A stretch of 64,000 bases of DNA from Neodiprion pinetum (taxonomy: Eukaryota; Arthropoda; Insecta; Hymenoptera; Diprionidae), in contig NC_060233.1 of assembly GCF_021155775.2 (NCBI RefSeq), positions 4,196,501-4,260,500 of the forward strand. The letters run 5' to 3'. Below the pieces are notes generated by a model. The model searched no databases. It worked only from the letters and a program-made list of their open reading frames with translations, and was not told the DNA's origin. Every line of letters starts with the position of its first letter. Within the stretch, counting starts at the first letter, position 1. Position numbers and translations under genes: made by a program. Of the stretch, positions 18,501-32,961 are shown in pieces.

Positions 18501-21232
18501 TACAAAGTTTTGCGCAAACTTCCGCGTACCGGTGCCCATAAAAAATTAGATAAATTAGCCACGGCGATGGTTTAATTAGTAATTCGTAATTAAATACAGC
18601 TGCAATTACGTCTTCCGTCGTTTAATTGGATCAGACGGGGTTACACACCGTGCAAAGCAAAAGGTGCCTCGTCGTACAGAAACGACTGTCCCCTTTCTGA
18701 TGGCGGTATAATAATGATCGTAAGATGTGCCCGCATAAGTGAATAAAGAGTAATTCATTTACTAAAGTGTAGCTGATTTGAATTTCACCGCGTACTTCGA
18801 TGCAAAAAAAATTATACGGACAACATGTTGGATCCGCCATCTTGAATTTTGAATATCCGATTTCAGATTCATTATCACCTACCTGGAAAACTTCTAATTT
18901 ATGTAAAACACGCATACGTGTAGAGTGGTAACCTTGTCGTAAATGAATTGTACCTTCAATTTTCACCATTTATTTCAATCAATCTGTTTCTAACAAAAAC
19001 AATTCCCATTACATGGCGATAATCACTCTCGAGTATCGAAAACCTGTTAGTACGCTGTCAGAAATGGTAAAAAAAAAAACAACCGCAAAGAAATATTTTT
19101 TCAAAGTTCTCTGGATATAGAAAAATGGATGTAAAATTGTTGGTACGAATGCTTACCACTACGGGTAAATGGGTTAAAACTCAATGTCGAAGCTGACGAT
19201 GCTGACTAAGCGTAAAAAGTCGACACGTGAAACTGAACAGCTTTTATATCGTTATCAGCTGTCGTAGTCGAGGATGAGGAGGCAATGCGCCGCCTGATGC
19301 TGCTGCTGCTGTAGTTTAGTTGCTGCACTTGATTAATAGGCGTGCTATCGGCCACGTCAAGACGTCTATTAGACGCAGTCTCGCATCGTTGGCAAGTGGC
19401 ACACTCCGCGGCTCAAAGTGCACTTTGCATTCCTTACTGATATATCCTGTTATTCTTATTCCATCTTATCACCTGATGAAAATCTTTTTTTTTTTTATTT
19501 TTTTTTTTTTTTATCAATATTCAATTCTAAAATATCGTTCCAAATGACGAAAAAACAACGCTGTCAAAGCTCGAGCGCTCAATATTAATACTTGGAAATG
19601 TATCATGGCGATTTTCTGTTTCCCATTATTTTTTTAAACTTGGAAATTTTGTCAACCCGTTATTGTACCGATAATACCAGAAGGTATTTTTGTAGGAAAT
19701 TGAACGGTCTACAAAAAAGGTCTGTTACGATTTTATGACGAATCTGCTCTTTCGAACGTTAATTAAGGTCAAATGTCAAGAAAGGACGACGTTGACGATT
19801 TATGAAATTCCAAATTTGAAAAAAAAAAAAAAAAAACATTAGTCAATATTTTTGATACAGTCTAATACACGTTTACATATATCTAAATATTTGCATAGAA
19901 ACTTTTATTTTTCAGTATCTCTGCATCTCTATATAATATAATATGATCGTAGAACGCGAATTGATCTACCGTGACAAGAATAAATAAGAAGAAAAAGAGC
20001 AAACCGTTTGCAATTTCCTTCCGATGAAGATTTTGTCCGGTTGTTAATACAGTCAGTCGGAATTTCGACGCGAACTCTTCAGAATCAAACTGCAATCGTA
20101 ATTCTATTATCGCAGACGATTGCCGGGCAGGCAGGTTGAATCATCGATTCCCATCATATTCTCTCTCACCTAACCATGCAACCCCTCCATTCGTAGACTC
20201 GAGCAGGCGAAATATAATCTCGGAACGAAGCTTATCGTTCCATTTCTCTCTGCATCTCGCAATATATCTCGCATCTCGGTGATTCGTTTCTATTTTATCT
20301 TTGTCTCTCGCCTCGTTTCTTCTTCCCCCTCCAATCTCCGGCACGTTTATGTCCGTGTAATGGTTCGGGAATAGATGGATAGTTTTCTCCCTTCTCTTCA
20401 TCTCCGGTGTCGGTGATTGGCACGTCACTTCGTCAATATCAAACGAGTGAAATAGTTTATTTATAGGATAAGAGAGAAAGTGGGTATCAGTTATCATTCA
20501 TCACCCGGGCTGACCTGAAAGTGATTATCAAGTGAATTTGAATTCCATCCTTTTTTCTTCTTCTTGTTCTTCGATATGGAAATAGAAAAAAAAAAAAAAA
20601 AAAAAAAAAAAACGCCGACAAGCCAATTTAACAAATCCGTTCATGCGTAAAAGAAAAACAGTTGCGAGTCAGTGTCTTTTCTAGACAGCCTGCGTAATTG
20701 TTATACGTGATTGAAAGTGTGTAATAATCTTGTAACCGATGGCGAATGAGTTACAGTAATGAAACATCTAGTCGTGGGTGTGCAGTTAACGCGATCCAGC
20801 TGCACAGAGCCGCTTGGCAAATTCATATCTTTAATCTCTAGTCACACTCTGAATGCCCTGCATCAATCCGTTAGCATTTAAATGCCTACTTCTTTTTTAT
20901 GGAAATTTCATCAAATCTAAATGTATAACCATTTAGGATAGATGGATATATTGTACCGTACACTCTTCCTTGTAGGTAAATTAATTAACCCATGGCTCAG
21001 CTTCTTAATTCCAAATTTGGAATCTCTCGCATTTTGCGCTCGTTTTCTCATCCGGGAAGATTTTCTCGCAGATTGAGCCTAATCTCGATTCGTTCTTTTT
21101 TCTTTCTCCCAAGAGGACGTCAAAAAATTTATACATCTTTTTTTTTTTTTGACTTCTTAACAGAAAAAAGTCCCAGGTTTCAGATGAAAAACTCGAAAGA
21201 TAGACAAACTTTGGCGGTGCTTGAAAAATAGC

Positions 21233-21233
<1 letters not shown>

Positions 21234-21282
<49 letters not shown>
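21234..21282. repeat. 49-base poly-T run
   Basis: This is an uninterrupted run of about 49 T. It has no target duplication or retroelement body that I can see beside it, so it is more likely simple-sequence growth than a retroposon tail. Confidence 0.95.
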
Positions 21283-21511
21283 CTGCCGAAAAACGTGTCT
21301 TTGAGATCGATTTTGACATATTCGGTAAGGTGAGAATTTTTCACGTAAGATATCTATTTTTTCAGAATATCTTTCATCCCGATAACGGTAAGAAAACCTC
21401 GATTAGGTCGAAACGATGATATAAACTTTGATGTGGCATTTCTCGCGAACGGTAAGTCCGAAAAGATTGAAACTTGGTGAAATTTTTAATCTCAGTAGTA
21501 GTCCACACTAA

Positions 21512-21590
21512 GCTGAAAAAAATTTCATTCTTTATTACCGAAAATAGTTAAGGACCGAGCGGTAACCGGAATTAAAAATTTCTCCCAGTG
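21512..21590 (-). mobile_element. Family A short transposon, internally deleted
   Basis: It keeps both ends (GCTGAAAAAAATTTCATT and AAAAATTTCTCCCAGTG) and the GGACCGAGCGGTAACCGGAA block, but lacks some 330 bp of the middle. Confidence 0.8.
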
Positions 21591-23399
21591 TACAAGTTGT
21601 AAAAATTTCAGGCAAATCGATTTTTTGACGTCCCTTTCATTTGTTTATAATTGATGAACTGGCTCGTGTACATCGCCGGTTTTAATCCGTGAATCTACGA
21701 ACATCTTTCTAACTGGACGATCAACAGGTATCGGCAAAGCGCCTTTCGATTCTCTGTATTATATTATAACACTTGCCTAGAACGCGTTTCGCGGCGCACT
21801 TGACCGCCTGACATCATTTACTATGTACATATAATATACCACTTATAATAAACCGTCCGGCATGCACCGTCTAATGTGCAACGCTTTCACGTTTTGCATT
21901 TAATTATTTCAAGTCGGATAGTTGAAGCCGATTTGTTTTCTTTCCTTTCTTTCGTTCGTTAATTTTTTTTTTTTTTTTTTTTTATTATTGCCGAATCTTT
22001 TATATATTCAATTATACCACATGCTCGGACAATTCGTACATTATTACAACATCTTGCGACACTTTGATATTTTTTTTTCACGCCGCTTAAGATAAATTAG
22101 AAGAATCCGGAAGAAACCTAACAAGGCCAGGGTTAATCACGTTTGGCGGATAACGTGCAACGGTGAATATGGGACGTATAAATTTACCGCTTTTATAACG
22201 TTTCTACTCAATTTTATAACGTATGTCATATTTACGGTGAGAAAAAACAGGATTTGTGAGTTTCGGCTGCATATATTTATATATATATGTATATATATAC
22301 ACACACACACAATATCCAGCATATTCTTTTTTGTTTTTTAACATATTATTTTCCAATTAACTAAAAGGAATATAAAATTTTCTCAGTAGGTCACAATTAT
22401 CAATCAATCGTATAATATAGGTAAAAGTAGCCATATATCAATATTTTGATCATGTTTTTTTTTTTCAGTACGTTTTATTCTACTTTAAATAATTATCCTC
22501 GTAATTTTCATGCGATTCTTAATTTCGCTACGAATTTTATGAATTAGGTAACGTGGAGTTTTCGAATTTTGAAAAATTTACACCACTGCAACGGATCTGA
22601 TATCCGCAAGCAAGTGGAAACACATTCGTTCTTTGTCCAGTTACAACTACCATAATATATTATACTGTGTTTACCAACAGACGTCGTGAGCTTTACGGTT
22701 TCAAATAACACTGACGTTTCGGTCTCACTCGTGAATGCAGACTAAACATTTCTTCGGAACGATGTATGAGATACACGTGTAACGTAACACGACAGAATTT
22801 TACAAAGAAAATAAAAATTTATATGTACAATTGACTCGTTGAATTCAATTAAATATACTAATAATTATAAATTTTACTACTATCAGACCACGTGATACAA
22901 TTTTTTCTTAGAAATTGATATCTTTGATAATACATACAAGGACTGTCTAACTTATTGTTTATCATTTCATATATGCAAGAATCTTGATATTGGCGATTTT
23001 CTATAATTTAGCTTTTCAAGCTTTTCAAGCTTTTTATTATATTTATACATTGTATATTTCGTAATTTTGAATACATATTTATCCGGGCTCTACTTATAAT
23101 ATTGATCGATACCTGTGGTATTTTATATATTACCGTGCCAATCGAACATTTCGATTATATTCGGCGTTTAAAGCGAATTGGTTAATCAATTAGGAAATCG
23201 ATTAGCAGTGCAACGCTATCATCATTATTTCTGTCCCACTTGGTCAACGATAAGTTTCATTACAATTACCGTCTCGAAATGAGTTTCATTTTGTTTATTT
23301 TTATCCCAATCGACAACGGGTAATCAATTTAAACTCATTGTCCGGTTAAACAGCAAATACTTTATACAACAAAGCAATAAAATTATACAAACGGGAAAC

Positions 23400-23846
23400 G
23401 TAAACAAGGAGTTGACCAGTCTTAAAAAACGTCGAAGTATCCGTTCGTCACGTAGAACGTAACAAGTGCAACGGTGCATCTTGGATGGTACACGCACCTG
23501 TAACGTTAAGGAGGTGAACGTGATGCTGAATTACGATTGAGCCAGAACTCTGGTTGGCCCGAGGACAGATAGTACAGTGGAAACAGCCGTCAGTGCCGGA
23601 CGTAGCGTCGGTCGCGTCGTCTGCTAGGAAGACGATCTTTCTCCACTTATTTCGAGCCGCTCCTTGATTACGTCCGGTTCTCCAACGGTTTTTAAACATA
23701 CGAATTATCGGTCGAAAAGAGCAGTAGCCGATGGGATAGATCGATCAGCGTCATCGTTAAGAGTCGAAAAGTTAGCGAATCGGGAAGAATAAGTTGCGTA
23801 TGCGCGAGTGTTCGAGTGATTTGAAGACAGATCAATAGACGGAGAG

Positions 23847-23885
<39 letters not shown>

Positions 23886-24420
23886 TAGTGAAAATTGGAA
23901 GAACAAGAGGTTAAATCGAACGGAGCGACGGTGTTGGAACTCTTTGATGGATGGATACTCGATGACGTAGAGGTTTCTTTACGTTACGCGAGATCGGTTC
24001 TTACTACTACTGACCTTACGCAAAACGGTATACGCTTGTTTGCGTTTACGAGTGTGCGGGTGTGTAGAAGATTTCAACGTGTGCCGGCATGTGAATAAAC
24101 AAACAGGTTGGGTCATTGAGCACTAGAGACACACCGGCAGTGGTCTTGCCTTTGGTGCGTTGTGTAAAGCGCACATTTTGCGTGTTGAATCGGTAAACTT
24201 TGGAGAGCAGAAGCCGAGACTCATTTCGAATTAGCATCTATTTTACACCTGCTGTTTTAGTAACGGTTACCGCTTACTCTTTCGGATATCGTTACTTATT
24301 TTCTTTCGTTTTATCGATGAGTCGAAACGAACGTTCGATCTCGTTGGATAATGGTCAGGGTTGGAATGATACACGTTTGGCAATAAATGTTTCGGAAAAC
24401 GTCGTGCGGAAAATAAAATT
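23400..24420 (+). promoter_or_regulatory. GC-richer block, possible promoter region
   Basis: This block is less AT-rich than its surroundings, with CG-containing motifs, a (GA)n tract (23850-23882) and several short open frames but no exon that I can define. It lies 1-2 kb before a candidate first coding exon at 25322 and may be its promoter or 5' UTR. Evidence is compositional only. Confidence 0.25.
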
Positions 24421-24532
24421 CATTGCTTAATAATGCGTCTTTCCAACCCTGATCGTCGTCCATAACGAAATCAAATGTTCTGAAAATGATATCTGAAACG
24501 CGTATATCGCATTTACTTGGAACAGGGTGTTT

Positions 24533-25066
24533 AGCTGTAAGGGAAATTTTGAAAACCGGGAATTGACAGGGAATTCGGTCACGTCTACTGGAATTCTTGT
24601 GTTTTTTTTTTTCTCAGTAGTTTAGGATTCTTTGAAATTTAGATAACTACTCTTTTTGTCGGTGCAAGTATCGAGAAATATAGTTTTTGGAGGAATTTTT
24701 GAGAGCTGATATATCGATGCTTGGCTTTATGAAAAATATAAACAGTTACTAGTAACAGTTGATAATCTTACAAGATCGATGTTTCTACCTCTAATGTTTT
24801 GAAGGAATGGCTAATTCCAATCCTCCGATAGTTTCCCAAGATTGAAGTGTTTATTGATGTATTCGGTCATTGAGTTTAAGAAAAATCGGACTATTTTAAC
24901 ATACGACGGAGGAATCTGATGTGTAAAATTTAACTAATTTCTTGTGAAAAAAAGTGAGTTTGTTAGTAAATTTGTGTTGAAACGAATCCTGAGAAAATGT
25001 TTATTTTCGTTTGGAAAATCGGGAAATGTCAGGGAATTTGACATGTCATTGGCGCTGGACACCCTG
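24533..25066. mobile_element. hAT-like repeat with CAGGGTG ends
   Basis: It starts CAGGGTGTTTAGC and ends GCTGGACACCCTG. Both ends carry the internal CAGGGAATT motif in mirror orientation. CAGGGTG-type ends are typical of hAT-derived short elements. I could not see a clean 8-bp target duplication. It has no transposase. Confidence 0.6.
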
Positions 25067-25321
25067 ATTGAATTACACCTTAATCGGTAGGTATTCTTTT
25101 CTCTCTCTCTCTCTCTATCTCGATCTCGAAATTGTCTCAGCATCGTAAACAAAAGGGGTGAACGTGAACTGAAACATAAAGACTGTTATTAAACAAGAAG
25201 TCACGGTGCCGGTGGAGGAGGTCTTTCTTCTTCACGTGCGGTGAGATATTTGTTCGTTCATTGACAGTTACATATATACAGTGAAAATTTGAACTTGATA
25301 TGGAAAGCACAGTTCGTTACA

Positions 25322-25386
25322 ATGGTGGTTGCGACCTCTTCGACGGTCGCCTTGGCTGAGGATTTAACAAAGGACACTCTCGGAAG
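25322..25386 (+). CDS. Candidate alternative first coding exon, phase-compatible with WDR47
   Basis: ATG at 25322 is followed by 21 codons (MVVATSSTVALAEDLTKDTL then G) and a donor GGAAG|gtatga, leaving in phase 2. The WDR47 exon that begins at 48776 needs exactly one base to complete a codon, then reads TTG CGC ATT CGG TAC GTA ATG without a stop, so the two join in frame. The chance of phase agreement alone is one in three, so this is suggestive only. No domain is recognisable in the peptide. Confidence 0.3.
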
Positions 25387-26005
25387 GTATGATGGATCAT
25401 TATAATCAATCCATGGTTATCATCCCTCGTACGTAACTCGTCTCATCTTACACGCTTTACAATTGGACATCAATTCCCGTGGGTTAATTGTGCGACGATA
25501 CGAAGGTTCAACTACTTGCGGCTAATGCGCGTTTAATTACCGTGTCTCATTTATATATCGCGGTGCGGATGACCGAGCGATGGTGTTTTGTGTACTATAC
25601 ATTATTACACATGTTAACTCTTGGCATATATTCACGCTACACGGAACAGCTAGATACGGCAAAGTGAACTCGAGTTTCTGCATTCTTACGGTGCAGGATG
25701 CTCAAAGTTGCTACTCGTTTACTACACTCGAGGTTGAACTTGCTTTTACCTTACGTATATAATATGAACTTTTCCATATCCAGGTTAACTTCATCAGCAG
25801 CTTTACTCTGTACGTGTAACTGGAGTGAAAATCTTCCGTACTGTTAATCCGTGCTATCGGGTCTGTAACTTCGTCACCTCGAGGAATAGTTACGCAATTT
25901 ACGAATGAAAAAATCAAACCTGTTTTGTCTGTATCGAAATCATTCGTTCGATCCTCGACGATCTTTTATGAACATCGAAATTTCACGTTTATACGATTTT
26001 TCGTA

Positions 26006-26271
26006 CACTGAGTGAAATTTTTAGTTCCGCTTACACTATTTTCATTTTTTACCACAATCGAAAAATTTAGTTTTCTAGCTGTTACAGGAAAGTCTAGTAT
26101 CCGTTACTATTCTTTCTCGTTACGATCGCTGTTGCTATATTTTCTTGCAACTGTTGCGAAAATTTAACGCTCGTGCTCGTAATTCCAACAATATTCAAAC
26201 AGTTTATTTAACGATACCTGTTTTACTCAATTTTTCTGGTTACTGTACAACAAATGAAATTTTTCTCAGTG
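26006..26271 (+). mobile_element. Family A short transposon, internally deleted
   Basis: Both ends are present (CACTGAGTGAAATTTTTAG and GAAATTTTTCTCAGTG), with the family blocks ACCACAATCGAAAAA, TTACTATTCTTTCTCGTTA and GCAACTGTTGCGAAAATTTA. It is 266 bp, with about 145 bp missing from the middle. Confidence 0.88.
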
Positions 26272-29200
26272 TCGTAACCAAACGTTGAGAGAAGAAAATC
26301 ACTGTTTTCTTATATTTACAACGATTTTGAAGGAACTAGGATCGCAAATCGTGACAATATTTTGTTTTATGAATGGCGTGCCGAATTTCAAACAGTTCCA
26401 AAAATTACGAAACAACGGTTTTTCCTCACCACGAATCGTTGTTACCATAACGTTCCGAAACATTGAAGTAAAAAATCGTTATTTCCCACCTCTAGATTAA
26501 CCGAAGAAGTTGAACTCACAAATTCTGAGTTTGTAGATCGTGTATTTGACGGTTTGCTAAATTTCAAGCAATCCCAAAGTTGCAAAACACCGATCTCTTC
26601 TACCCATGCATCGTTACCAACTTCGACAAGATGGTTTCTGGTAACATCATACGAATTTCAACTCAGTATATCGATATCGATATAGATTCGCCTCTGACAC
26701 GGGAACACATGACGAACACCGGTATTCAGTCATCGGTGCGTTTCAGGAAGTCAAGGTTCAAGTTGTGACGTCTCCGTTCGTCGATCTTCTTTGTCGGTAT
26801 GCAGAAGCCCGCACACATCCGATGTCTCAGTCAAGTTACGTTGCTGCAACGGAGGGCCGATTAACGGTATCGTAGTTCGCGGTATACGCCGACCAGTTCT
26901 TCTTGGTCTTCTTCGTCGCGGTTACGCGGTGACCTTCGAGTGACCTCGGTGACCTTCGCGTTTCCATTAGCATAGGACCCAGTCTCCGCGTCACGGGATT
27001 CATGGAAACATGGATCCGACCACCGTAATATCGCGTGTCGTTGGTTCACCTGTGCTTACTGTACTCCATACAGGTGTATGCGCAATATTGTTACATTATC
27101 CATGTATTGGCGTTTCGCGTGGTTTAATTAGTACGCGGACTGTATGGGAGTGCTTTATTTACCCACATCGCGCCTATGGCTCTTCCCGTTTCCGTAAAAC
27201 GCACGTATCTCATCCTATAACCTGACCTAGCGTATGCGTAGGTACGAGAAGGAAGGTTCCAGGTACCTACGTACAACAACCTGTGGCTTATATTTCGAAC
27301 GCATAATTTCCCCCTCACAACCGGTTGCTGCTGAACCTCGTATATGGATGCAGCAGCTATGTTCACGAGGATGAAGTTGGTTACGTTACTGTAGCAAATG
27401 CGTGCTTAGGAGAACTCGTTACTTCGATACTTTACGATCATCTGAAGTTTGATAAATCGTGATGAACTAATAGTGATCGTATTTCTAACAATTAACTCCT
27501 TCAAAGTCGTTCAGAAATTACACGGTAACGATTTTTTCCCCGAGTTACCAACTTCGACCGAGTCTATATTCGGGTCCTTAAATGTCCTTAAATACTGGAA
27601 TTATTTTGGAACACAGAAATTGCTTCTCAAGTTCCGGAGTACTTTGATTTATCCTGGAAATGTTGATGCGATATGTATATTTTTTTTTATCGAAAACAGC
27701 GATATTTTATTTATTATACTTTACCTTGAACGACTTAAATCTTAGATTTGTATATAAACTGCCGTATTAATTTTTTTATTCAACACCAAACCAAGTTATC
27801 GTATTGTTGAACATTTATTACTAAAAGGAAATTAAGGCACTGAAATTTTTTTAATTTCTTGAGATCCCAGCACATGTATTGCAGTCTATGAACGAGGCTG
27901 AAAACTTTCGGTGGTAATTAACATCTTCGACCAATCGTCGAGAAAACGTGTAGGATCTACGTATAAACCTTAAAAGTGGGAAAATTCTTGTGGAGGATTT
28001 GCAATTTTTCGAATAGGATGGAATCGAGGAAACGCGGAAGAAGGCGCGCAAATGACTCAGCCAATTACGCCAACCATTTCCAATTTCAACCTTCTTCGTT
28101 CGCTCGAACGCGTCGTTACTATACCGGGTGTTTACATACCACTGTGCGCGTGTGTTTGTGCTTAACACTATACGGTACCCTAGGTTGTATACCACGTTTC
28201 TTCAGGGTTAAATGGAAACGGAATAAAGAAAACAAAAACAACCGGGGGGGGGGCAAAAAAAATCAAAAATTGCACGAGAATAGGAAGAAGGAACGGAAAG
28301 ATTGACCGACGTTTACCGCAGCTGTAACTTTAACGCATATTTGTGTCTGTGTGCGTTAGTTGCGCGTGTGAATGCAACAGTTTCTGCCGCAGAATGTGTG
28401 CGTGTTATTTTTTTTTAATTTTTTTTTTTTCGTCACTAATTCCGCATTGCACACGGTAGTTTCCTCAGAGATTGACATACGCGGTATGTTTACAACGCAT
28501 ACGGATGTATATTGTTATATATATATGTATAACACATATATTTATATACCCATGTAAGCGGGTTTTCAACGACGTATAATTTATGACAAATATCTTCATG
28601 CCTTGCCGCACGCATTTGCATCGGTCGTAGTCTCGACGTCGATGCAATTATCCTCATTATGCTAAATATTTGCCGGTTTACCTGGTTTTATTATTTTTTA
28701 TTAATTTATTTTATCACACGCGTTTTATGCTCCGACGATCAGACCAACGTATTTCATTATAAGCTTGTTATATCGAATGCAAGTCATTTATATTCTCTCG
28801 TTATCTCGTGCAGTTTAATTATATTATACGATTCTTACTTACGTAGGTATATTTACGAAGTAAATGAAAACTCCAGGGGATGTATGTCGAGAAGATGAAA
28901 TTTGGCAAATTTGTTTGGATTCGATTTATTCGGGAATATGTATTATGCGTGTAGTAAAATATTAATTATTCAAAACAAAAAAAAAAAAAAGAATAAAAAA
29001 GAAAACCGCTTATCATATTTTAATTGTTTATAAAACGTTGAATCGTCTGTTAATTATTCACCCTTCAACACGTAGAGTTCAATTAAACGAACACGCATTG
29101 CATTATCTACACATGGATTTCGAAAGTACGTATATTGTATAGGTATTCATAGAATAATTTTATACAGTATTTCAATATCTTTAAACATTAAGGTCAATTT

Positions 29201-30783
29201 TATCTAAATGCTTTTGTTTGAGTAAAGAAATAATTTTTGGACGATTTTGAAATGTTTTTCGGCACGTTTCAGAAATTGATTATTTTTTCTCGCAATGTGA
29301 AAAATAATTTTAAAAAATAAATAGCGGTAATCGATTTTGCAGAAAATTTTCCCCTGAATTTCTTATACTTAACAATTATTTAATATTCAGTGATATATTT
29401 CGAGAAAATCGTAACAAACGATAATCAAGATCCTAAACTATGCACATATAGTTTACAAAAAAGCGAATGGTTAACTCTCAAAACTTTTTTTTAGGATACT
29501 TTAATTGGAAATTATACTTTCTGGGCGCATATTTTTCGCCTTTTTGATTTCTTTCCTCGTCAGTGAATATTGTCAGCCAAATTAATGGATATACGAGTAT
29601 ATATATATATATATATAACCTGGCGTACGTGTTTGGAAATTTTTATGCCGCGGCTTTCCGTCTGTCCCCGAATTATCAGCCGACAGACAGGCACCCCGAT
29701 GTTTTATTCAATTTTACCGTTTTAAACTCAACCGCGTGTTGGTTTAAATACGTATAACATAATTTTTTTTTTTTTTTTTTTCTTACGTCGTCTCCTTCGA
29801 CTCGCGTCGTTCCTTTTTTCACCGACGCTAATTACGCAAGTTCGTTCTGCAGGGTTTGGATTGGGGTTAATTAACAAACAACGGCGAATTAAATTTCTCT
29901 CTTGTAAATTATTCCAACAGCGTTACTTCGTTGTTTATTTTATTTTATTTTTTTTTCTCTTTTTCTAATGTTTAAAACCAAACAGCAGAGATTACATACC
30001 GCGGAAGTGACACAGGTTTACGTATTACATGTATAAACGAGAAGAAATTCGAGCGATGCAATTTTTTTTTTCCGTCACAAAGAATCGAAGAAGTTTTTGA
30101 TGAATTTTTCCAACGGATTTTAAAATTGAATAACTTGCAGAAGATATTTATTGTCAATTATTCAATCGCGCTTTGTTCGTGTTTGGTTTTTTTGTTCAAA
30201 GTCTGCAGCAGCGAAACGGAAACGGACGCGGCTGTTGGTAATAACATGTAAATTTATCGGGTTATCCTGCAGGAGTCACGAGGTTCTTGGATTATATTGA
30301 GAGGCATGTCAAGCCGTTGGGAAGGGCTTAAAATCAAGGACTGTACACAGTACCAGGGATCGATAATAAACCGGAGATGGAAAAGCCTGAAAGCTCGAAT
30401 CCGTGCCTGTATGCGGCATAATGACATACCTGCGTTTACTACGATATTCAAATTAGCCAAATTTTTAAGAAATTGAACCATTCTGTTTTACCAAAAATCG
30501 TAATTCCGCGATTTAGAATCGTTTCAAATTGATTATTATATTTTTAACAAGCGAAGCGTAGTCAGATTTTTAATATTAAACCTCTTTAAAGTCGTTCTAA
30601 ACTTTCAAAACGATCATTTTAGTTTCGATATTTCGTGACATTAACGTTAATAACATCGATCTGGTAAATTTCGATGACAAATGTACGTACACCTTTTTTT
30701 TCCGCTAATTTATTTACGTGTTTTTTTTTATCTTCGTGCACTGTTACCGACTTAATATATGCACTATACACACACCATTAACC

Positions 30784-30788
<5 letters not shown>

Positions 30789-30842
<54 letters not shown>
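30789..30842. repeat. (GT)n microsatellite
   Basis: About 27 uninterrupted TG units are followed by a short TA stretch. Confidence 0.98.
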
Positions 30843-30849
<7 letters not shown>

Positions 30850-32115
30850 CGCATCCTATAATTAAATTACTTTCCAACTCTCCCGGCTATTATTTTAACA
30901 ACCATGCTAATATGCCGCGAATAATGATGAACACACGATGGACGCGTAAATGTCAAGCTACTTTTCCTCCGAGCCTAATTATTCACTCGAGTCTCCGTGA
31001 TTATATTAAACAACTTTTATCCAATTTTACACATCTGCTATTCTTCTCCCGATACCTTCGAATTTCATTCGAAGTTTGATGCAATAAATTATCAAGCTTT
31101 GTAACTTATCAATGACGATGAAAGTTTTGAAAGAAAAGGACAATAAATTTCTGAAAAACGAAAAATTTGTACACTTTTCTTATTTTTTTTTTTTAAATAA
31201 ATACTCTACTCGTTCGTAATCCAGACTACGAAGGTACTGATAAGGACAAAATACAGAGTCCAGTGTTTCTTCTTTTTAGCACATTGATCGTGAGTAGTTA
31301 CGTAAATGAAAGAAATTGAGGAAAAAAAAAAAAGAAAGGAAGAAAAGACGGATCAGTCGGCTATTCAGCCAGATTTGATCAGCGGGTTGCCTACTTTCTC
31401 TTCTTCTACTTTTTCTTCTTCTTCTTTTTCTTCTTCTTCTTCTTTGCGCCGAACTTGTTTCCCTCTTCTAGATTACGCGCTTTATATATACATTAACTCA
31501 AAGCTCCCTGGGAATTTCGAAAAGGTGTGTTCGTTATACGAGTATCAACGTCTCGAGTCGTAAAAGAATCATATATTTAGTGGGAAAAATGAGAAATCAG
31601 TCGGTAATCATCATGTATTACGTACTAATTATGTACAATATATAAATATATTTAAAGGCGTAAATTCACCTGCGCTTCGTTAATTATACAAGAAGCCTTT
31701 ACGGTTTTATCCTCTATCGTCTCTTTATCTTTATCTTAAAACAAAAAATGTTCTGCCTGGGTGAATTTTTATTTTCTTTTCTTTTTTTTTTCTTTTTTTT
31801 CTTAAATTTTTTTCATCTTAGTCTCACGTCTTCGTGTGTAAGAAATTGATAAAAAAAAAAAAAAACACCGTGTCTCAAATCTTCTCCGCAGTTCAAGTTT
31901 GTCTTCTCTCCGTATGTGTATAATCAATATCAACGTCATGGATTATATATGGATATGGATAGACCGACGCACGTTTTACCTGCTGAACATTCACGGCCTG
32001 TAATTGGAAAGCTATTTTCATTCCATGTCCGAAACTTTGATGTATAACGTTCAAACCACGGTATGTACTAGTGTAATGTCGAATCGCGTGCATGACATTG
32101 AGACTATAATCTGTA

Positions 32116-32656
32116 TGGGGCATTCCATGACATTTCAATGATAATTCTACGTCGATGCATCGGATTGGCTTTAGAATTATTTTTTTTTTACGAAAGAATA
32201 TATGACGAAAAATGCAATGGCAATTTTTTTTTCACATATTTTCGACTCGGCGTGCCTTGAAGTATGATTTAGAAACTTGAAAGCAATACGCCACTTTTAC
32301 AAAATCTGAAAGAATTCAGAAAAATCTTACAAAAGGTAAAAAAAAATTTTGACACACGTTAGAAAATCGAGATTTCGTAACTTGAAAAGATGAATAAAAA
32401 AAAAAAAAAATTGAAAGAAAAAAAAATATCACCATTATTGGATTGCAAATTATTCAAGTGTCAAATATTTTATTATATTCTATAAGATACTTTTTTTTTT
32501 TTCAAATTTTTAAATCGTACTTTAGATACGCTGGGTCGAAAAATTCTGAAGAAAAATTACTATTGCGTTTTAGTCGTGTAATTTCATACAAAAAATTATA
32601 AATCAAATCTGAAACATCGACGTAGAATCTTGATGGAAATGTCATGGAATGCCCCA
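32116..32656. mobile_element. TGGGGCATTCC-ended short transposon (type B1)
   Basis: The 541-bp element is flanked by TA on both sides. Its ends TGGGGCATTCCATGACATTT and AAATGTCATGGAATGCCCCA are near-perfect inverted repeats, extending to ATTCTACGTCGATG about 40 bp in. TA flanks suggest Tc1/mariner-type mobilisation. It has no ORF. A half-copy occurs at 57598. Confidence 0.88.
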
Positions 32657-32961
32657 TATGTATACGCTATGTACGGTTTCTACACGAACATATTAATACA
32701 CGGCAAACTTGGCATTTGGACAGATCGCATCGCGTGCAAAGTTGATCCCGATTATGTGCAAGGAAGTTGCTTCGAATTTCAAATCTAGATTGCGAAATAT
32801 TTATAACCAAACGCGTGTCTGAAAATTAAGGCTGCCGATATACCGAACAGTTCTTTTTATTTATCCTTCATTTCGATCTTCTGAATAATTTTTGGATCGA
32901 TTTCATTTCTCTGGAAGATAATTCTGGAAATTAAGCAAACGTATTTCGAACAGTTTTTAAA

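Larger units (their letters stand above)
15596..23400. other. Long AT-rich, gene-poor stretch
   Basis: There are no exons that I can support. It contains many T and A runs (49 T at 21234-21282; about 30 A near 20586-20612), CA/TA tracts at about 22270-22312, a deleted family A transposon at 21512-21590, and fragments with CAGGGATTTC-type sequence near 17660-17700 that resemble the hAT-like repeats elsewhere in the window. It is probably intron or intergenic. Confidence 0.6.

Noticed and set aside
30759..31079. Cys/Val repeat open frame
   Set aside because: It is translation of a GT microsatellite.
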